This document shows, piece by piece, positions 63,525 to 64,000 of a stretch of 64,000 bases of DNA. The number at the start of each line of letters is the position of its first letter. The first letter of the stretch is position 1. The translations under genes were made by a program, and so were the position numbers. Origin of the DNA: Flavobacteriales bacterium (GTDB lineage: Bacteria; Bacteroidota; Bacteroidia; Flavobacteriales; Weeksellaceae). The notes under the pieces were generated by a model. The model did not search any database. It was not told the origin of the DNA and saw only the letters and a list, made by a program, of their open reading frames with translations. Location of the stretch: NCBI GenBank assembly GCA_002747105.1, contig PDSY01000013.1, positions 1-64,000 of the forward strand. Direction: 5' to 3'.

Positions 63525-64000
63525 TCAAATCTCTCTTAAAAATTTCATCGTATCGATATGATCTGCATAATCCATCAATTCGGGTTGCTGAGCCTTACCT
63601 AACGGAATAATATGCTCCATGAAATCTTTTTTAGATACCACACATTGGATGCTATCTTGATTTTCGTCAATAAAGTTTTTGACTTCTTCCATATCATTAT
63701 AATGAGTAAAATTAATCACGGATAAAGGACTGAATAATTGCTCATCTTCTTTTAACATTACGAAATTATTATCCCAAAATTGCTCCTGATTAAGCAAATA
63801 AATCGCTTTGTTATAGTCATAATTATTCGCATAGGAATTGTGATTAATTATCTCACTAAATTCCATAAAATTTTCAAACAATTGGTCTAATTTAAAATCT
63901 TTTGGCAGGAATAATCGAGAAATATTACGACACCCTAAACCATAATAAGTGAAAATATCTTGCGCTAATTTTTGAATTTCTTCATCGGTTTCCGTACCGT
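63525..64000 (-). CDS. Acyl-CoA reductase, LuxC family (partial)
   Basis: C-terminal part of a gene that continues past the right edge. Read to the edge, the frame gives TETDEEIQKLAQDIFTYYGL followed by GCRNISRLFLPKDFKL, with the catalytic-type Cys of the aldehyde-dehydrogenase fold used by LuxC-like acyl-CoA reductases, then EFSEIINHNSYANNYDYNKA and SPLSVINFTHYNDMEEVKNF, and the end HIDTMKFLREI. At least 158 residues are present of about 340-350. An internal TTG at 63881 is not the start. The Bacteroidota family reduces acyl-CoA to aldehyde; its exact role is not known. Confidence 0.85.
   Translation of the reverse strand, partial: GTETDEEIQKLAQDIFTYYGLGCRNISRLFLPKDFKLDQLFENFMEFSEIINHNSYANNYDYNKAIYLLNQEQFWDNNFVMLKEDEQLFSPLSVINFTHYNDMEEVKNFIDENQDSIQCVVSKKDFMEHIIPLGKAQQPELMDYADHIDTMKFLREI

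Overview
The window reads as a chromosomal segment of a low-GC Bacteroidota, most likely a flavobacterium of the Weeksellaceae type (relatives of Chryseobacterium, Elizabethkingia, Empedobacter). The evidence is the content and the signals: a short primary sigma factor without region 1.1, a PafA-type alkaline phosphatase, DUF2723, DUF2931 and DUF4230 proteins, a mevalonate-pathway decarboxylase, an acyl-CoA reductase, lipoprotein signals ending in Cys, and promoters with the Bacteroidota pattern TTTG - about 19 nt - TAnnTTTG. Genus assignment is inference.

Layout. 1-4.6 kb: DUF2931 lipoprotein, Na+/H+ antiporter NhaB and phosphatase PafA. 4.7-11.4 kb: a TetR-controlled tripartite RND efflux operon (tetR-tolC-adaptor-pump, minus strand). 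11.7-14.8 kb: HAD protein, methionine aminopeptidase, methyltransferase, a small protein and an esterase. 14.9-22.2 kb (minus strand): purKE, a split YeeE/YedE sulfur transporter pair, an HD hydrolase, YegP, MltG, DapF, PnuC and a metal/cofactor-binding lipoprotein. 22.3-23.5 kb: tRNA-Arg and two orphan lipoproteins. 23.7-31.5 kb: rpoD, cvfB-like, MazG-like, thioredoxin-like lipoprotein, DUF4230, thrS, infC with an ATA start, gpmI. 31.6-35 kb: a DUF6263-like secreted protein and alaS. 35-39.3 kb: a tightly packed five-gene operon of unknown function, the least explained block. 39.4-46.2 kb: glutathione peroxidase, mvaD, a secreted CbiX-like chelatase with a PepSY membrane partner, an ABC-F ATPase, and metK behind a probable SAM-II riboswitch. 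46.4-54.7 kb: Uma2 protein, ECF sigma factor, two large membrane proteins, a hydrolase. 55-56.3 kb: rpsF-rpsR-rplI. 56.4-64 kb: lipid A-type acyltransferase, glycosyltransferase, ABC ATPase, tRNA-Cys, Nif3-like protein, a coiled-coil protein, an esterase, a HAD phosphatase and a partial acyl-CoA reductase.

Most convergent gene pairs are separated by a strong bidirectional hairpin terminator. A recurring feature that gene calling does not explain is a set of short degenerate tandem tracts with periods of 6, 7 or 8 nt. Most lie between genes, but two 7-nt tracts lie in frame inside mvaD and the ABC-F gene, where they encode related 7-residue repeats. No phage, insertion sequence, CRISPR array or known defence system was recognised.
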